A stretch of DNA of 64,000 nt. Source: Larix kaempferi. Taxonomy: Eukaryota > Streptophyta > Pinopsida > Pinales > Pinaceae. Both the position numbers and the translations under genes were made by a program. The DNA lies in the NCBI GenBank assembly GCA_027924585.1, contig BSBM01001024.1, positions 6,448,001 to 6,512,000 of the forward strand, written 5' to 3'. A model generated the notes under the pieces. It saw only the letters and a program-made list of their open reading frames with translations, had not been told where the DNA came from and did no database searches. Each line of letters begins with the position of its first letter. The stretch's first letter is position 1. Positions 34,052-47,381 of this stretch are shown here, one piece after another.

Positions 34052-36369
34052 TGTTAGTACTATGACCAGCCGAAGGCAGCTCTGGTGTCACCAGGCTGAA
34101 AAATATCTCAGAATGAGAGTTTGGAGAAATAAATGACGCAGGTGAGGTAGAAGACAGTCACACTGTGGTGGCAGGAAGATGCAGTTGAAGCTCAGAAGAG
34201 TGGTTATTCGCAAACCAATTGAGAATAAGTGCGGTCAGGACCCTAGAGCGCCCGACGTTTATTCGGCTCAGATCACCCCTAATAGAAAACTGCCTCAGAC
34301 AGGTGGAATCCCCACGGTTGTTCAGGGGGCCTCAAAGTGGTTTCCCCAGACTACTTTTCTAGGGCCCTGGAATCGCTAATGTCACCATGGTGGTTTTTGC
34401 ATATCACGAATCGCTATGTAGGTGGTCCACATGAAAGGAGGGACCCATTCCAAAAGTTGCGCCCACCTGGCACAGATCTCAAGAAAGGCCTATCAGAAGA
34501 TCGACAGGCGTCCGTGCATCAGAGTGATGAAGTTGCATGAAGTTTAACACGTTCGGTAGCTCCCTCGAACAAAACCGCTACTTCCACGTGTCAGCTCCAG
34601 GATTGTTAAAGGGGCTAAAAGTGGTCTCCATAAACTACTTTTTGGAGGCCTTGAAACCAGTGGTGGTTTATGACATACAATTCCTCAATGTACTTTAATC
34701 ACCACATGGTTCAAAAGAGACTCCTTTAAGTGGTCTTGTCAGCCTCTACCACTGGTTTGAAGTAACGTCTTTCAGTACTCATTACTGTCACCGTCGCCAT
34801 ACAAAGTGGAGTCTTCTCCCAACACCCAAAAGCACGAAGAGCAGCTGGGTAATCATTACCCAAGGAAAACACAATTTTTGAGGAGCAAGCAGGTGAGGCT
34901 ACAAATACTCTAGCAGTTGTATAAGTTTAAATCATGGAGTTCCTGAGCCTCATTGGTCTAGAACGCAAAGCTTAAATGCGCGAGTCTACCAGAGCTGTCT
35001 AGTTTGAGCTGGAAGATAAGTGGTCTCAATGGCACATTTCATATCCAGTGGAAGCTTGCAAGGAGCATTAAGGACTCGGACGAACAACGTTCACGAGCAG
35101 CCCGCATATGCACATTCATAGATATTCGTGTGGGAAAAGCTCAAGGTCTCACCCGAGATATCTAAGGAAAATTCAACAATTTCAGTGGTTAAAAAGGGAA
35201 TGAGCCTTCTGAATGCAGAATCACGGAAGGCAGGGGCATGCCAATCCCAACAAAGGATGATCAAATTGTGATGTGGTGGTACCTGAACAGTTCAAATTGT
35301 TGAGAAAAAGATCAGGTCCTATTTCACAACTCGGTGACGTCAATGAACTTTCGCCCCGTCAAAAACAAGGTTCGAGAACAAAAGTCCTGGATGGGGTAGA
35401 AGGGATAGATGATGGAGGTTTCATTTAGCGACACATGGCAGTGAAATTACTGCATCAGCATCTTCATGGTGCCAAATTGTTCGAGGGATTGTCAAGCTCA
35501 TAACATCTCCGAAAATAAGGAGGACTGCTAATATGGGTCTGGCTCAGATTAGCGGGAGTTTTGTCTAGCCGGACGTACCACTTTACCAACAAACCAATCC
35601 CGGGTCACAGTCATAGATTAGCCAATAGTAGTTTGTATGACTGTTTATTGTAACAGTCTCTATTGAAGAGTACAAACATAATTTCTTAAAGCCGTTGGGT
35701 TATAACAAACTCTTTGTAACAACTTATGTTGTAAATCCCGTGAAGGCTATATATAGTAGAATAGGCATTAGCCAAAGGGTCGACTCTCTTTTGTAAGAAG
35801 TATTAATTCTAATATTTGGAAGTCCGATCAATGCATAAAGAAGATTATCATTTTCCCGATCTTGAAGTTTTATGGATTCAAAACTTTGATGTGTATAGTT
35901 AGTATTTTCTCCTGTTATTTCATCTCTTTCATATTATTCATGATTTATGAATCTGTTTCTAAGTTTAATGTGAGTGTTGTAAGCTTGAATTGTTGCTTCT
36001 AAGATGGTTAGCACATGAATTTTTCATGTTAATTTATCTGGAAATAATATCCTCATATTATCCAGTTGCAGTTCTGTGATCATTTTGTTCATACTACTGA
36101 ATTCCTCTCCCGGGGTCAGTACATTATTCTTTAACATAGAACAAAGATTTACTCTCTTTGTAGTACCTTTGTTTTATGTCATTTCATTTTACATCAATAC
36201 TCAATTCTGGTTACTAGGACATTGAAATACTGCCCATATTTTTCAAGATTGGATGTTTGTATCATTTTATGGTGAATGTGATTTTTGATCAAGACAAAGA
36301 ACATAGAATATTTTATTGATGCCTAGGCACAGTTCTAAAAACAACCTTAGAACGTCTCTGGGACTAACA
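34052..36369 (+). mobile_element. Gypsy 5' LTR (2,318 bp)
   Basis: It runs from TGTTAGTACTATG to GGGACTAACA and has 7-bp inverted ends (TGTTAGT/ACTAACA). A TATA box (CTATATATAG) lies near 35748. It contains diverged repeats, for example the CCTCAAAGTGGTTTCC and GCTAAAAGTGGTCTCC blocks. A PBS-like site and gag follow directly. The 3' LTR is not in the window. Confidence 0.8.
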
Positions 36370-36376
36370 TCTTTTC

Positions 36377-36395
36377 TGGCATTGTTTCCGGGGAC
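36377..36395 (+). promoter_or_regulatory. Gypsy primer binding site
   Basis: TGGCATTGTTTCCGGGGAC, seven bases after the LTR end. It resembles the TGGCGCCGTTGCCGGGGA primer site of plant Athila/Tat-type Gypsy elements, with several changes. Confidence 0.7.
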
Positions 36396-36554
36396 GTAAG
36401 CAAGAAGATAAGTCTTCCGTGGGAACAACGAAAAAATTTTATGCACCTAATTTCGTAGTGGATGAAACTAGGTTGCAGGCTGTAATCCACTTGGAGACTC
36501 CACATTGGAAAACCTGGAATCTTGACGAAGACATACCCTCCAGAACCCAATCCA

Positions 36555-37465
36555 TGAGGAATTTGTGGCTTTAGAAGATTCAGTCTCTTGGAGACATAGA
36601 TGTGGAAGATACCAGCCTACTTCACCAAGATATCAACGAAGTTTATCCTCACCTCTGTTTGGCCCTCAATTCCCCGAATCCAAATTCATTGTCCAAATCC
36701 CTGAAAGAGAGCCTTCTCCTCAGAACCCATGCACTCCCTTTGATTTGCTCAGATCCCAAATGTTTCCCATAGGAAATTAGGAACCCTCTGTTCATGCAAA
36801 TCATCTCCCCCCAAGCCAAGAATTTGATTACCAATCACCCCATGCCAGGAGGAGGAGGTGGAGGACCAACATCGCCACCCAGAACACCCAGATGGGTGGC
36901 CAACCGACATGGACTGGCTCTGCAATTACCCACGCCCTTGAATGATATGCCTACCCACTATTTGAAATTGCTACCAAAGTATGATGGTAGTAAGGGCAGG
37001 TCTGTTGAAGATCATGTAGACCAATTCCAATATTTCACTGAAAATATCCTGATTGAACACGATGATGTGTTCATGCGATTTTTTGCTCAGTCGGTGAAAG
37101 TTGAAGCTAGAAAATGGTTCAGATCACTACCCAATTCCTCCATCAGCACTATGGAGATCCTGTAAACCACCTTTTTCAAGAAATGGGGAGTTAAACGAGA
37201 TAGTCTTTATTATTTAACGAAATTCTCAGCCCTGAAGAAGAGCAACTCTGAAAAATGTGGTGGAATTTACTAATGGATTCAACAAAATATATTTCAGAAT
37301 CCCTGAAGATATTCGACCCACTGAGGTAGCAGCTCGTGTCACATATGTGGCAACCTTCCCCTCAAATTTCACCATCACATTGAGAGAAAGAATACCACTC
37401 TCACTTAGTGAAATGCAAGATGATTCCATAGATGTCGAAGGAAACATGAGGGCAGGTGGCAAGAT
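36555..37465 (+). pseudogene. Gypsy gag, N-terminal part, truncated
   Basis: After a Pro/Ser-rich start with several stops and a Gly run, the retrotransposon-gag domain is clear at 36940-37165: LPKYDGSKGRSVEDHVDQF, DDVFMRFFAQSVKVEARKWF, LPNSSIS. It continues out of frame (FFKKWG, then VVEFTNGFNKIYFRIPED) to about 37465. There the sequence changes abruptly to a Copia RNase H on the opposite strand. Protease, RT and integrase are missing. Confidence 0.8.
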
Positions 37466-40400
37466 TAACCATTATTGACTAACTCACGTATGAAGTGATA
37501 GCGAGTGTCAATGTGTTTACTCTTCCTATGAAATACATTATGCTTGGACAACTGTATAGCAGAACTGTTGTCACAATAGATGGTTGTTGGTTTTGTTTCT
37601 GTATGTCCCATGTCCTTCAAGAGACTTCTGAGCCAAACTGCATGGCATGCTGCTGTAGTTGCTGCAATATATATTCTGCTTCTGCTGAAGACATGCTCAC
37701 AATGGACTATTTTTTAGAAGCCCAAGAAATAAGACTGGTACCAAGATGGAAATCATAACCAGATGTGATTTTCCTATCATCAATACTACCTGCAAAATCA
37801 CTGTCTATGTACCCTGTGAGAGTATAGTCCTGTGAATGAGTGTAACAAAGTCCATAATCAATTGTACCTGCAACATATCTCAGTATTCTTTTTCCAACTT
37901 TCCAGTGAGAGTCTTTGGGAGATTCCATGAATCTAGAAATAAGACTGACAGCATACATTAAATCAGGTCTAGTAGCAGTTAAATACATTAAGCTGCCTAC
38001 TAATCTTTTGTAAAGTGTAGAATTTACTGCTGGTTCATCATCATTCTTGCTTAACTTGGTTCCTGTAGCAATGGGGGTTTCTGCTGGTTTACATTTGTCC
38101 ATTCTAAATCTCTGCAGAATGTCAGTAGCATACTTATGCTGACAGATGAAGATCCCATTTTCACTTTGATCAACTTCTAGACTAAGGAAAAACTTCATAA
38201 GACCAAGATTAGTCATCTCAAACTCCTTTTTCATGACTATCTTAAACTCTTCTAGCATCAAATTTTGAGTATAGATCATATCATCTACATAAATAAAAAC
38301 AAGTAGAATGTTACCTTCCTGATCTGTTTTGACATACAAAGTGTGTTTCTTGCTTCTTCTGTTGAATCCATTTTTGATGAGGTAAGAATCAATTTTGCCG
38401 TACCAAGATCATGGAGCATGTTTGAGACCATACAAGGCCTTTTTCAACTTACATACCTTGTGTTCTTGACCTTTGATAGCATAACCAAGTGGCTGATCTA
38501 CATAGAATTCTTCCTCAAGTATGCCATTGAGAAAGGCAGATTTCACATCCATTTGGTAAACAGGCCACTGGTTTTGAGCTGCTATTGCAAGTACAGCTCT
38601 GATGGTGTCCATCCTTGCTACTGGAGCAAAGGTTTCTTCATAGTCTACACCATATTGCTGTGCAAAACCTCTTGCAACAAGCTTTGCCTTGTACTTTTCC
38701 ATCTCTGAGTTTTCATTCAACTTGGTCTTATAGACCCATTTTACACCAATGCAGCTTTTATCGGATGGGAGATCAACTAGATCCCAAGTCTGGTTCCTCT
38801 CAATAGAATCAATCTCTTCATTCATTGCTTGGATCCACTGTGGATATTTTGTTGCTTCTTCAAAACATGTTGGCTAACATGAAAATAAAGCATACTGTAA
38901 CTGCTCATCAATGACAGGAGTCTGATCATATAACTCCCTTAAGATTTTGGTTCTCTGGTTATGTTGTGGACTGCCTGCTGGTGTCCCTTCTTGCTGTTGC
39001 TGCTACTGTACTTCAAATCTGGGCATTCTGAGTGGTTCTGGTGCTTCTGGACTGTCTGGCTATTGAATCTCTGTTGTATCAGTCCAGCATTTATCTTACA
39101 TAAATTTGACATCTCTGCTCACCATTGCTTTCTTGGTGACATGATTATACAGCTTATAGGCTTTCTGTTGTTCACTATAGCCTGTGAAAATACACCTTTC
39201 ACTCTTCTTGTCGAACTTCTTTCTTAACTCATCAGGTATGTGTGCGAATGCAACACATCCAAATATCCTAAGATGTGAGACACTAATCTGAGTGCCACTC
39301 CATGCTTCTTCAGGTATCTTGTCTTTGACAGATACTATGGGAGATCTGTTCAGTAGATATACTGAACATGCAACAGCGTTTGCCCAATAATATTCTGATA
39401 ACTTCTTGTATGGAAACATACTTCAGGCCATGTTCATGATGGTCCGATTTTTCCGTTCTGCAACTCCATTATGTTGTGGAGTATATCTGGGGGTGTACTG
39501 ATGCTGGATTCCATGCTGCTTACAGAACTCTACAAAATCATGAGAGACATACTCACCTCCACCATCTGATCTGAGTATTCTGAGTGGTTTACCTGATTGG
39601 TTTTCAGTCAAATCTTTGAACTCTTTGAATCTGGAGAAAGCTTCTGACTTATGTCTGAGAAAGTAAATCCAGACTTTCCTGCTATAGTCATCAATAAATG
39701 TTAGGAAATACAAACTACCTCCTATAGAATGGGTTTGCATGGGTCCATAAAGTTTCGTGTGAACAAGTTCAAGGTGTTCTTTGGCTCTATTTGTAGAAGT
39801 GGGAAAGCTGTCCCTTTGGTGTTTCCCTAAAATACAGTCTTCACAGGAACTTGACTGTTCATTCATGAATGGTAATCCTAAGACCAGGGATTGTTTTTGC
39901 AGATGAGAGAGACTCTGAAAGGGTATATGACCATACCTACAATGCTAGAACCAAGTTCTGTCTTGACTAGAGACAGTATGAGCATATGACTGTGACAGGA
40001 TAGCACTCCTTAGGTTGAGTGGGAAAATTCTATTCTTGGTCATTTCTACTTTGGCCAGGAGTCTTCTACTAGGGGCTTTGTCATAGACAGCATAGTAGGA
40101 ATCAATGAACCTAACATCATATTTATTCTGAATCAGTTTACCCACACTGATCATATTGACCTTAAGATTTGGAACATAGAATACATCATTTATGTACTTC
40201 TTCTCATTCTGGTTGGTAAGTATAGGAATAGTACCTTTGCCTTCAGCTAGAACGAGATAGTGATCATCCAGTTTGATCTTTGAATTAATAGATGGATCTA
40301 GGTCAGAGAACAATGATTTGTTACTTGTCATATGATTGCTGCATCCACTGTTGAGCAACCATAGATCTGACTGATGTTATGCTTCAGTAGCTTGGTATGA

Positions 40401-40677
40401 CAGAAACATAACTTTTGACGAATGTTCTTCAACATTGGAGACATGTGCTCTGCCATTGTTCTGATCTGCTTGCTTCTTTCTAGAGTCACGTTCATAATGG
40501 CCATGTTTCTTGCAGTAGTTACACTAGACATTGGACCTATTAGTCCATCTCTTTCCTCCTCTTCTTCTCTGGTTCTAAGAGTTATGACTGTGCTCACATT
40601 GATCTATGTGTTCATGGTGTTCATGGGCAATTCTATCCTCTGTGGAATTAGAACTCCTTCCTCTTCTACCTCGTCCT
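37466..40677 (-). pseudogene. Outer Copia pol: gag end, protease, integrase, RT, RNase H
   Basis: On the minus strand in order: an RG-rich gag tail and zinc-knuckle region (40677-40330, CNYCKKHGH), protease-like LNSGCSNHM (Gly-Cys in place of Gly-Ala, about 40340), pre-integrase C-x2-C (SCEDCILGKH, about 39830), integrase core with DDYSRKVW, RSDGGGEYVS and NGVAERKNRT (39750-39430), the Copia linker, RT from about 38870 (WVYKTKLN, VARGFAQQYG, DVKSAFLNG, catalytic FIYVDDMIY at about 38290) and RNase H (TGYIDSDFAGS, SSAEAEYI, CDNSSAIQL) to 37466. Only about ten stops or frame breaks are seen over 3.2 kb, so this is one of the better-kept pol regions here. Confidence 0.9.
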
Positions 40678-41317
40678 TGTTAGTTTTTCAGAATTTCAAT
40701 CTGATTTAGGATCTTAACTGAGAGAATAACATGTACATCATATCTACAGCATATCAAACATGGACACAATAATGCAAGCACACAAGAGACACAGAGTTTC
40801 ATTGGGGAAAACCAAGAAGGTGAAAAACCCCGCAACTTCCTCAAAGATAGATAGAGCAATGATACAACCCAAGTACAAGAGATAGTCCTCCTAGCAATAG
40901 CTTCTCCTCCTCCACTAGTGCACCACTCTCCAATGAGTGTGTGAGTGAGAAGTGAATGATCAAATAGAGTGCCTCCCGCACTCTATTTATACTTGACTTG
41001 ACTTGCCTAATAACCTTTACTAGGCCGGCCTTAACTTAACCACATAACATAATGCTGACAGGGCCGACCCCCAATAGGGTGGTCTAATAACCCTTTAACC
41101 CACATGACTTATACAGGGCCGACCCCAACAAGGTGGTCTAATAACCCATCAAGTATAAGTTACGACACTTACAATATAAATGACGACACTTCCGTATAGA
41201 GGAATAATAACATCTCTATATGGATACAAACACTTCCGTATAGAGGAATAATAACATCTCTATAGGAATACAAGATACATATATGAAATACATTCCGAAG
41301 TTACAAATACATCAACA
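40678..41317 (-). mobile_element. Inner Copia 3' LTR (640 bp)
   Basis: On the minus strand it runs TGTTGATGTATTTG to AAAAACTAACA. TATAAATAGAG lies at about 40982-40992 (minus strand). The adjacent GTTAAGAGGGAG at 41318-41329 (minus) is the polypurine tract. Confidence 0.92.
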
Positions 41318-41339
41318 CTCCCTCTTAACTAGGAAGGTA

Positions 41340-42480
41340 TTTCTCGACACAGATATGCTAGCACAAGTCTTCTTCTCTGGATCATCGTCACTGGATCATC
41401 ATCATCGAATCATCGTCATCGTCACTGCTGCTACTATCTCAATCAATCTCTGATCTACTCGTCATAGGAAGTTCTACAGAGCCAGTCCTTTTTCATACTG
41501 GATGTAGGCCCACCACCTGTAGGTCTTCATCATCACTGGCCATACTGTGGAATCCTTAGGACTGATTATGTGCGTTAAGAAAAAACCTCGAAAGAGCATC
41601 CCAGGACAGATTACGAGCATACTGCTCAACCTATCGGATCTCCCAGGATCTTTTACATGCAACTGCACAACCTGTCCACGGCCATGGAGTATCATCCTGA
41701 TACCCTTGATCATATTGATCATGTCATCTCAGTGAGCAAGCCATCAAGTAGGTACACCTCAGGACTGATTACACTGCCTTTGCAAAACCTGCAAGATTTC
41801 CTAGGACTGATTACACTGCCTCTGCAAAACATGCAAGAGCATCTTAGGACTGATCATATGCCTCTGCAAAACCTGTGTATCATACTGTCACATCATCGTC
41901 ATCATCCACGGAGCACAACCCAGATGCACATCACAATGTCTCCAGTATGGGAGGAATTTCCTACCACCATACGAGACCCAGTCTACCAACATGCGAGGAC
42001 TTTCCTACTAGCATGTGAGACACAACACTTACAGCAATGGACATGAGAGGACTTTCCTACCACAATTCGGGAAAGGCTCATAGCACTTACATCAACGACC
42101 ATGGGAGGAACAACCTACCACCATGTCGGAATGGCACAACACTTACATCAACGACCATGGGAGGATCGACCTACCACCATGTCAGAATGGCCCAGCACTT
42201 ACATCAACGACCATGGGAGGACCAACCTACCACCATGTTGGAATGGCCCCAACCCTTACATCTTACCATGGGAGGACTTTCCTACCACCATGTAAGAATG
42301 GATCCAACCCTTACATCTTACCATGGGAGGACTTTCCTACCACCATGTAAGAATGGCTCCATCCCTTACATCTACACCATAGGAGGACTTTCCTACCACT
42401 ATGTGAGAATGGATCGGCCCTTACAACTACCAGCATAGGAGGAATTTCCTACCACTATGCGAGAATGGCCCATGTGCATC
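41340..42480 (-). repeat. Minisatellites in the inner Copia 3' region
   Basis: A GATGATGA-type stretch at 41390-41450 is followed by CTGATTACACTGCCTYTGCAAAAC repeats (41760-41880). An array of about 56-bp period follows at about 42000-42470, with a unit mark CACTTACATCAACGACCATG at 42084, 42140 and 42196. Units contain ATGGGAGGA...TCCTACCACCAT, a short inverted repeat. The overlapping ORFs are by-products of the repeat. Confidence 0.85.
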
Positions 42481-42496
42481 TGTGTCTTCGGACTCA

Positions 42497-43999
42497 TCAC
42501 TTCCCTTTGGAAGGTATCTCGCTTTGAAGTACACCAAGTCTCCCTCTGAAGTATTCAAACTTCACTCTGGCCAGTGGCTTGGTCAACACATCGGTTATCT
42601 GCTCGTCCGTCGCAACATACAGGAGCTTCATTGCTCCTCTCTGCATATCCCTGATATAGTGGAACTTGATCTCAATGTGCTTTGATTTGTCATGGAACAC
42701 TGGGTTCTCCGAAAACTTCACACAACTCTGGTTGTCACAATATATACAAGTAGCACTTAGCTGGAGATCAAACAAATCATATAGTAGCTTCCTAAGCCAT
42801 ACTGCCTCACAACTGGCTAAACAAGCTACGACATACTCTGCTTCGGCTGTACTCAGTGCCACACAGGACTGCTTCCTACTAAACCAAGAGATCATATCGG
42901 ATCCCATACTGAAGCAACACCCCGAAGTGCTCTTCCAATCAATGGCACTGCCTGCCCAATCCGAATCAACATAACCCTCTAGGTTAAACTTTTGATTCTC
43001 CTCATACTTGAGCCCATAATCAACTGTACCCTTCAGGTACCTCAGAATATGCTATGCAACTATCAGGTGAACATGTCTCGGATCTGTCAAGTACTAGCTC
43101 AAGGTGTTCACCGCAAAGCAGATATTTGGTCTCGTATTCGTCAGGTACATCAAGGACCCAATCATCTGACGATACATCGTGGCATCAACCGGCTCAGATG
43201 AAGCATCACACAGAAGCTTCAGGTTCGATGCCATAGGAGTGGCCATGGCCTTGCAGTCCATCATCTCGAACCTCTTCAGGATCTCTACTGCATGCTTCCC
43301 TTGTCCAAGGAAGATTCCATCTGCACTCTGCCACATCTCCATACCAAGAAAGTAGTGCATCATACCCAAGTCCTTCATCTCGAACTCAGTAGTAAGCTTC
43401 CTCTTCGTGTCGGCAATCAATCTATCCTCACCTGTTACAAATAGGTCATCCACATACAAAAGTAGTATCACTGGATTTCCTTCCTCAACCTTGTAGTAAA
43501 GGTTGGAATCCGCTTTACTCTTGGTAAAGCCCAAACTAGATAGGAAGCCATCTATCCTGCCATACCAGGTCCTGGGTGCCTGTTTCAAACCATACAGGGC
43601 TTTCTTCAGTTTGCACACATGTGACCCTCGGTCATGTGTCTCAAACCCGAGTGGCTGCTCCACATACACTTCCTCTTCAACTACACCATTCAATAAAGAT
43701 GTCTTGACATCCATCTGGTGTACCTTCCATTTCATCACTGCAGGCAGAGCAAGTACTGATCTAATGGAAGTGTATCTGGCTACAGGTGCAAAAGTCTCTT
43801 CATTATCAATCCCTTCTTTCTGGGAGAAGCCACGAGCTACAAACCTAGCTTTGTATTTCTCTATGCTACCATCTACAGCATGCTTGATCTTATAGATCCA
43901 CTTGGAAGTCACTACAGACTTCCCATATGGTCTTGGGACGAAATCCCAAACATCATTCTTCATGATCAACTGGTATTCCTTGATCATGGCATTCTTCCA
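42497..43999 (-). pseudogene. Inner Copia RT and RNase H
   Basis: On the minus strand from about 43999: WKNAMIKEYQLIMKNDVWDF, SKWIYKIKH, ARFVARGFSQKEGIDNEETF, MDVKTSLLNGVVEEEVYVEQP, LKKALYGLKQAPRTWY, the catalytic LLLYVDDLFVTG at about 43450, MIGSLMYLTNTRPN, then RNase H (EGYVDSDWAGS, STAEAEYVVAC, CDNQSC, HDKSKHIE, DVLTKPLA) to the stop at 42497. Only two or three internal stops are seen, one at a conserved Gln position near 43092. No integrase core, protease or gag is found between this block and the PBS. The RT may still be nearly full length. Confidence 0.9.
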
Positions 44000-46728
44000 T
44001 TACTGCATCCCGAATCCTGGGAACTTCAGATTCTTCAATATCTTCAATAGATAGTTTTCTTTGAATTTCGTTTGCTGGAACAAATGTTGTAGTCCTTCTT
44101 TTGTAGGTGATTGTACATGATCTTTCCTACAAGTCAAATTCAATTGCATGATTAGAAACTTCTCATAGTTTACAGAACAAAGTCTTATACATAAAGGCAT
44201 ATGTCATACAGTCATGCAATTATCTTAGTCAATGCTTCAATACAACATTTATCCATATCTCGTAACTTTCTAGATGCCTTCCAATCTCTACCAGAACATT
44301 GTTAAGAGTGCGCACAACTCCGAACATGTCAGCAAAGAGGTTTCATTCTAGATAAGTAGCAATGGAATGTTGCACAGTGCCATAGGCCACTTACCCATCA
44401 CATGCATATTAGTAGTATATTGTTCATTAATGAAATTATTCTAATATGCATAGTACACACCCTAAGTCTAGGAACATAAGCATATACATCATTGGACAAT
44501 ATTATTTAAACAAACAAATATGTAAGAAATGACAATTCAAATACTTATCTTTGTTTGGTTTGTAGGGTGGAATCCGTCTCAATATTTGCTTCCTTGCAGG
44601 AACTACTGGAGTGTGCTCCCTCTTGATCTTTGCTTCCTGTATTACTTGTCCTTGAACTTATATCCATCCTCAATCACTTATGCATACTTACTAGTATCAT
44701 CATTGTGTTATCCTCGAGGTCTCATACATACATTCATTAGTATAATCTCAATACTATCAAAACACAATAATCTTAAACATGTATAGTCATGATCATTTCA
44801 AACACAGAGAATAAACATTAGTATTCAAGGTTTCAGGGAATACTTCTTTTACTCATGCATATTCTTATTTGATCAAAGGAATTTTCTGGTTAGTCATACC
44901 ATCAATCAAGGTAAGAGACATAATATGCATAAACCCTTGATTACTTACATTTCTAACTTCATGAATAATCATTATCAACCATACAACAGTATAACATCCT
45001 AACACAAGGTAGGATTCTAACTTGATATAGGAAAAATATACCTGGTTATCATATTTGCTAGTTATGTTTAGCAATGTCTTCTTGTTCTCTTCAATGACTT
45101 GTGCTAGTAACCTGTATATCTAATAGGTTAAGCATTGTAGAACCAAATTATACATACCTCGTAAGTAGAGATTCTATGTGATCCATGACAATGGATGAAT
45201 ATTTGTCTTCATGTCACCATGGTCATATGTTCTTGAACTAGAACATGATTTGTCTTTCTTGATGTACCTTTCATGTTAGCGGACACCATCAACCTCATAC
45301 AACACCACAATGCATTAGTACAATCATAAGTGTCAAAACCCTAATCAATGAATATCTGCATTCATAATTTTATTAAGGTGATACGACAAGTCTAAAGTTA
45401 ATCAAGATTGTACTAACCTTAATGAAGACAAACATACCATAAAGTTAATCATGAACATATCTCTAAACATACCTGGATAAGTCATACCTGTCGAGATTGC
45501 TTGTAATCTTCTTATGTAAGGCCTTAGCCTCATCTCCCTTTGAAACAGGAACTTCTTCACTTATGCAGGCGACCAATCCATTCTCTTCTAGGATTAACCC
45601 TCCACTTGATTTGCAGAAACTAGATCTGGTGTTGGATTAGGGTTTGTCAGGGAAACCCTAAAAATTAAAACTTTGAATTTCAAACTTCTGAAAGGATAGA
45701 AAGATGCGCCTTGATGAGCTGATCAACCTGGTATACTCAGAATTTGAAAAATGCAAAGTTTCACCCCTCAAATTTGCTTTTCAATCTTCTGGATTCACTA
45801 GGGAGGACCCTGAATTAGTGTTTGAGTTTCCCGGAGCTTCACCCAACTAAATAGTTTGATCCAAAGCTCTAAACTTCGATTTTTCCAAGGAGCTTCCAGC
45901 TATGGTCACAAATTTCAAAAATTCCCATTTTTGCAGAAGTCCTAATTTTTCACCTTTCCGATCAAAGTCCCGAACTAGGGTTTGATCAAGCTCGGCCTTT
46001 CGCCCAACCAAAAAATTCGATCTTGGTCTCTAAATTTCAATTTTGATGAGGAGAATCTAGCCGTGGTCTCCGATTACAAAAATTTCAACTTTCTCCGAAA
46101 CCCTAAATTCCTGGAACCATGAATGAAGGTGCTCAAAATCCAATTCTGTTTTGACAGAAATATGCATTTGATTGTTTCTGGTGTAAATCCGAAATTTCAG
46201 ATCTACAGGGTCTGAAAATTCTTCGTGTGGTATCCTGACCTGTTATCTTTCCAAACCCATAGGTCTGACCTATGTCGCAATGTGACCTATTTATGGGATA
46301 AAACAAGAGATCGAACTTGTACGGAGTGCCACGTGTCCCTGGTTAAATTTCGGTCTCTAAAAATTGTACCTATGAAAGTACAGTCCGTGCCCTACTTGTC
46401 ACGTTTTACAAAATTTCATTTGGAGCTTCCTAGCCCAAGTTGTGACCTTTTTTCCTAGGTCACCTATTTATGACTGAGATCTGGAAGAGGTAGAAACCCT
46501 ATATTGTACGGACCATAAAACACAAAGCACAACGAATTAGATACTGTGCTTTGGACACAAGGTACATGGGGATCTTATCTTTGACTTGTAAGATTTTCAG
46601 ATCCTGAAACTTTTCCAAAAAGAATTTATAGCGAAAGTGCTACGATGACTGGTTTTTGCTCTATCAAGCCCTAACTTCACAAGTGCAACAAGTGTCATGA
46701 ATGCCATACCATGCCTTCTTTTAGGCTA
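44000..46728 (-). other. Inner Copia 5' leader with exon-like splice signals
   Basis: This 2.7-kb stretch lies where gag, protease and integrase should be. On the minus strand it has a G-box (CACGTGGCA, about 46330), AAACCCTAA-type boxes and a degenerate tandem repeat of about 120 bp (45780-46080). Then come several splice-like sites: donors CAG|GTATGAC (about 45488) and CAG|GTATGTTT (about 45473), an exon-like block ending CTTACGAG|GTATGT (about 45160), acceptor ATACAG|GTTACTAGC (about 45110) with donor AACCAG|GTATAT (about 45040), and acceptor CTTGTAG|GAAAGATCATG (about 44127). The same signals recur in the related element at 60870-62200. Either the leader is spliced or it carries a captured host gene. 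I cannot tell which. Confidence 0.5.
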
Positions 46729-46740
46729 GCTCTGATACCA
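46729..46740 (-). promoter_or_regulatory. Inner Copia primer binding site
   Basis: TGGTATCAGAGC on the minus strand, directly next to the 5' LTR end, matches the initiator-methionine tRNA 3' end. Confidence 0.95.
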
Positions 46741-47381
46741 TGTTAGTTTTTCAGAATTTCAATCTGATCTAGGATCTTAACTGAGAGAATAACATGTACA
46801 TCATATCTATAGCATATCAAACATGGACACAATAATGCAAGCACACAAGAGACACAGAATTTCATCAGGGAAAAACCAAGAAGGCGAAAAACCCCGCAAA
46901 TTCCTCAGAGATAGATAGAGCAATTATACAACCCAAGTACAAGAGATAGTCCTCCTAGCAGCAGCTTCTCCTCCTCCACTAGTGCGCTACTCTCCAATGA
47001 GTGTGTGAGTGAGAAGTGAATGATCAAATAGAGTGCCTCCCGCACTCTATTTATACTTGACTTGACTTGCCTAATAACCTTTACTAGGTCGGCCTTAACT
47101 TAACCACATAACATAATGCTGACAGGGCCGACCCCCAATAGGGTGGTCTAATAACCCTTTAACCCACATGACTTATACAGGGCCGACCCCAACAAGGTGG
47201 TCTAATAACCCATCAAGTATTAGTTACGACACTTACAATATAAATGACGACACTTCCGTATAGAGGAATAATAACATCTCTCTATGAATACAAACACTTC
47301 CGTAAAGAGGAATAATAACATCTCTATAGGAATACAATATACATATATGAAATACATTCCGAAGTTACAAATACATCAACA
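46741..47381 (-). mobile_element. Inner Copia 5' LTR (641 bp)
   Basis: Same boundaries as the 3' LTR at 40678-41317 and about 97% identical by eye. The TATA box TATAAATAGAG is on the minus strand near 47046. Confidence 0.93.

Larger units (their letters stand above)
40678..47381 (-). mobile_element. Inner Copia element (6,704 bp) without gag, protease or integrase
   Basis: Read on the minus strand: 5' LTR 47381-46741, PBS, a 2.7-kb leader, RT-RNase H, a minisatellite-rich 3' region, polypurine tract, 3' LTR 41317-40678. It sits in the gag of the outer Copia, with plus-strand flanks GTCCT (40673-40677) and ATCCT (47382-47386), a 5-bp target duplication with one change. The LTRs differ by about 3% by eye, so the insertion is fairly recent compared with its surroundings. 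Confidence 0.9.

Noticed and set aside
41657-42438. Several plus-strand ORFs of 64-133 codons
   Set aside because: They lie in the 56-bp repeat array of the inner Copia and have no domain content.
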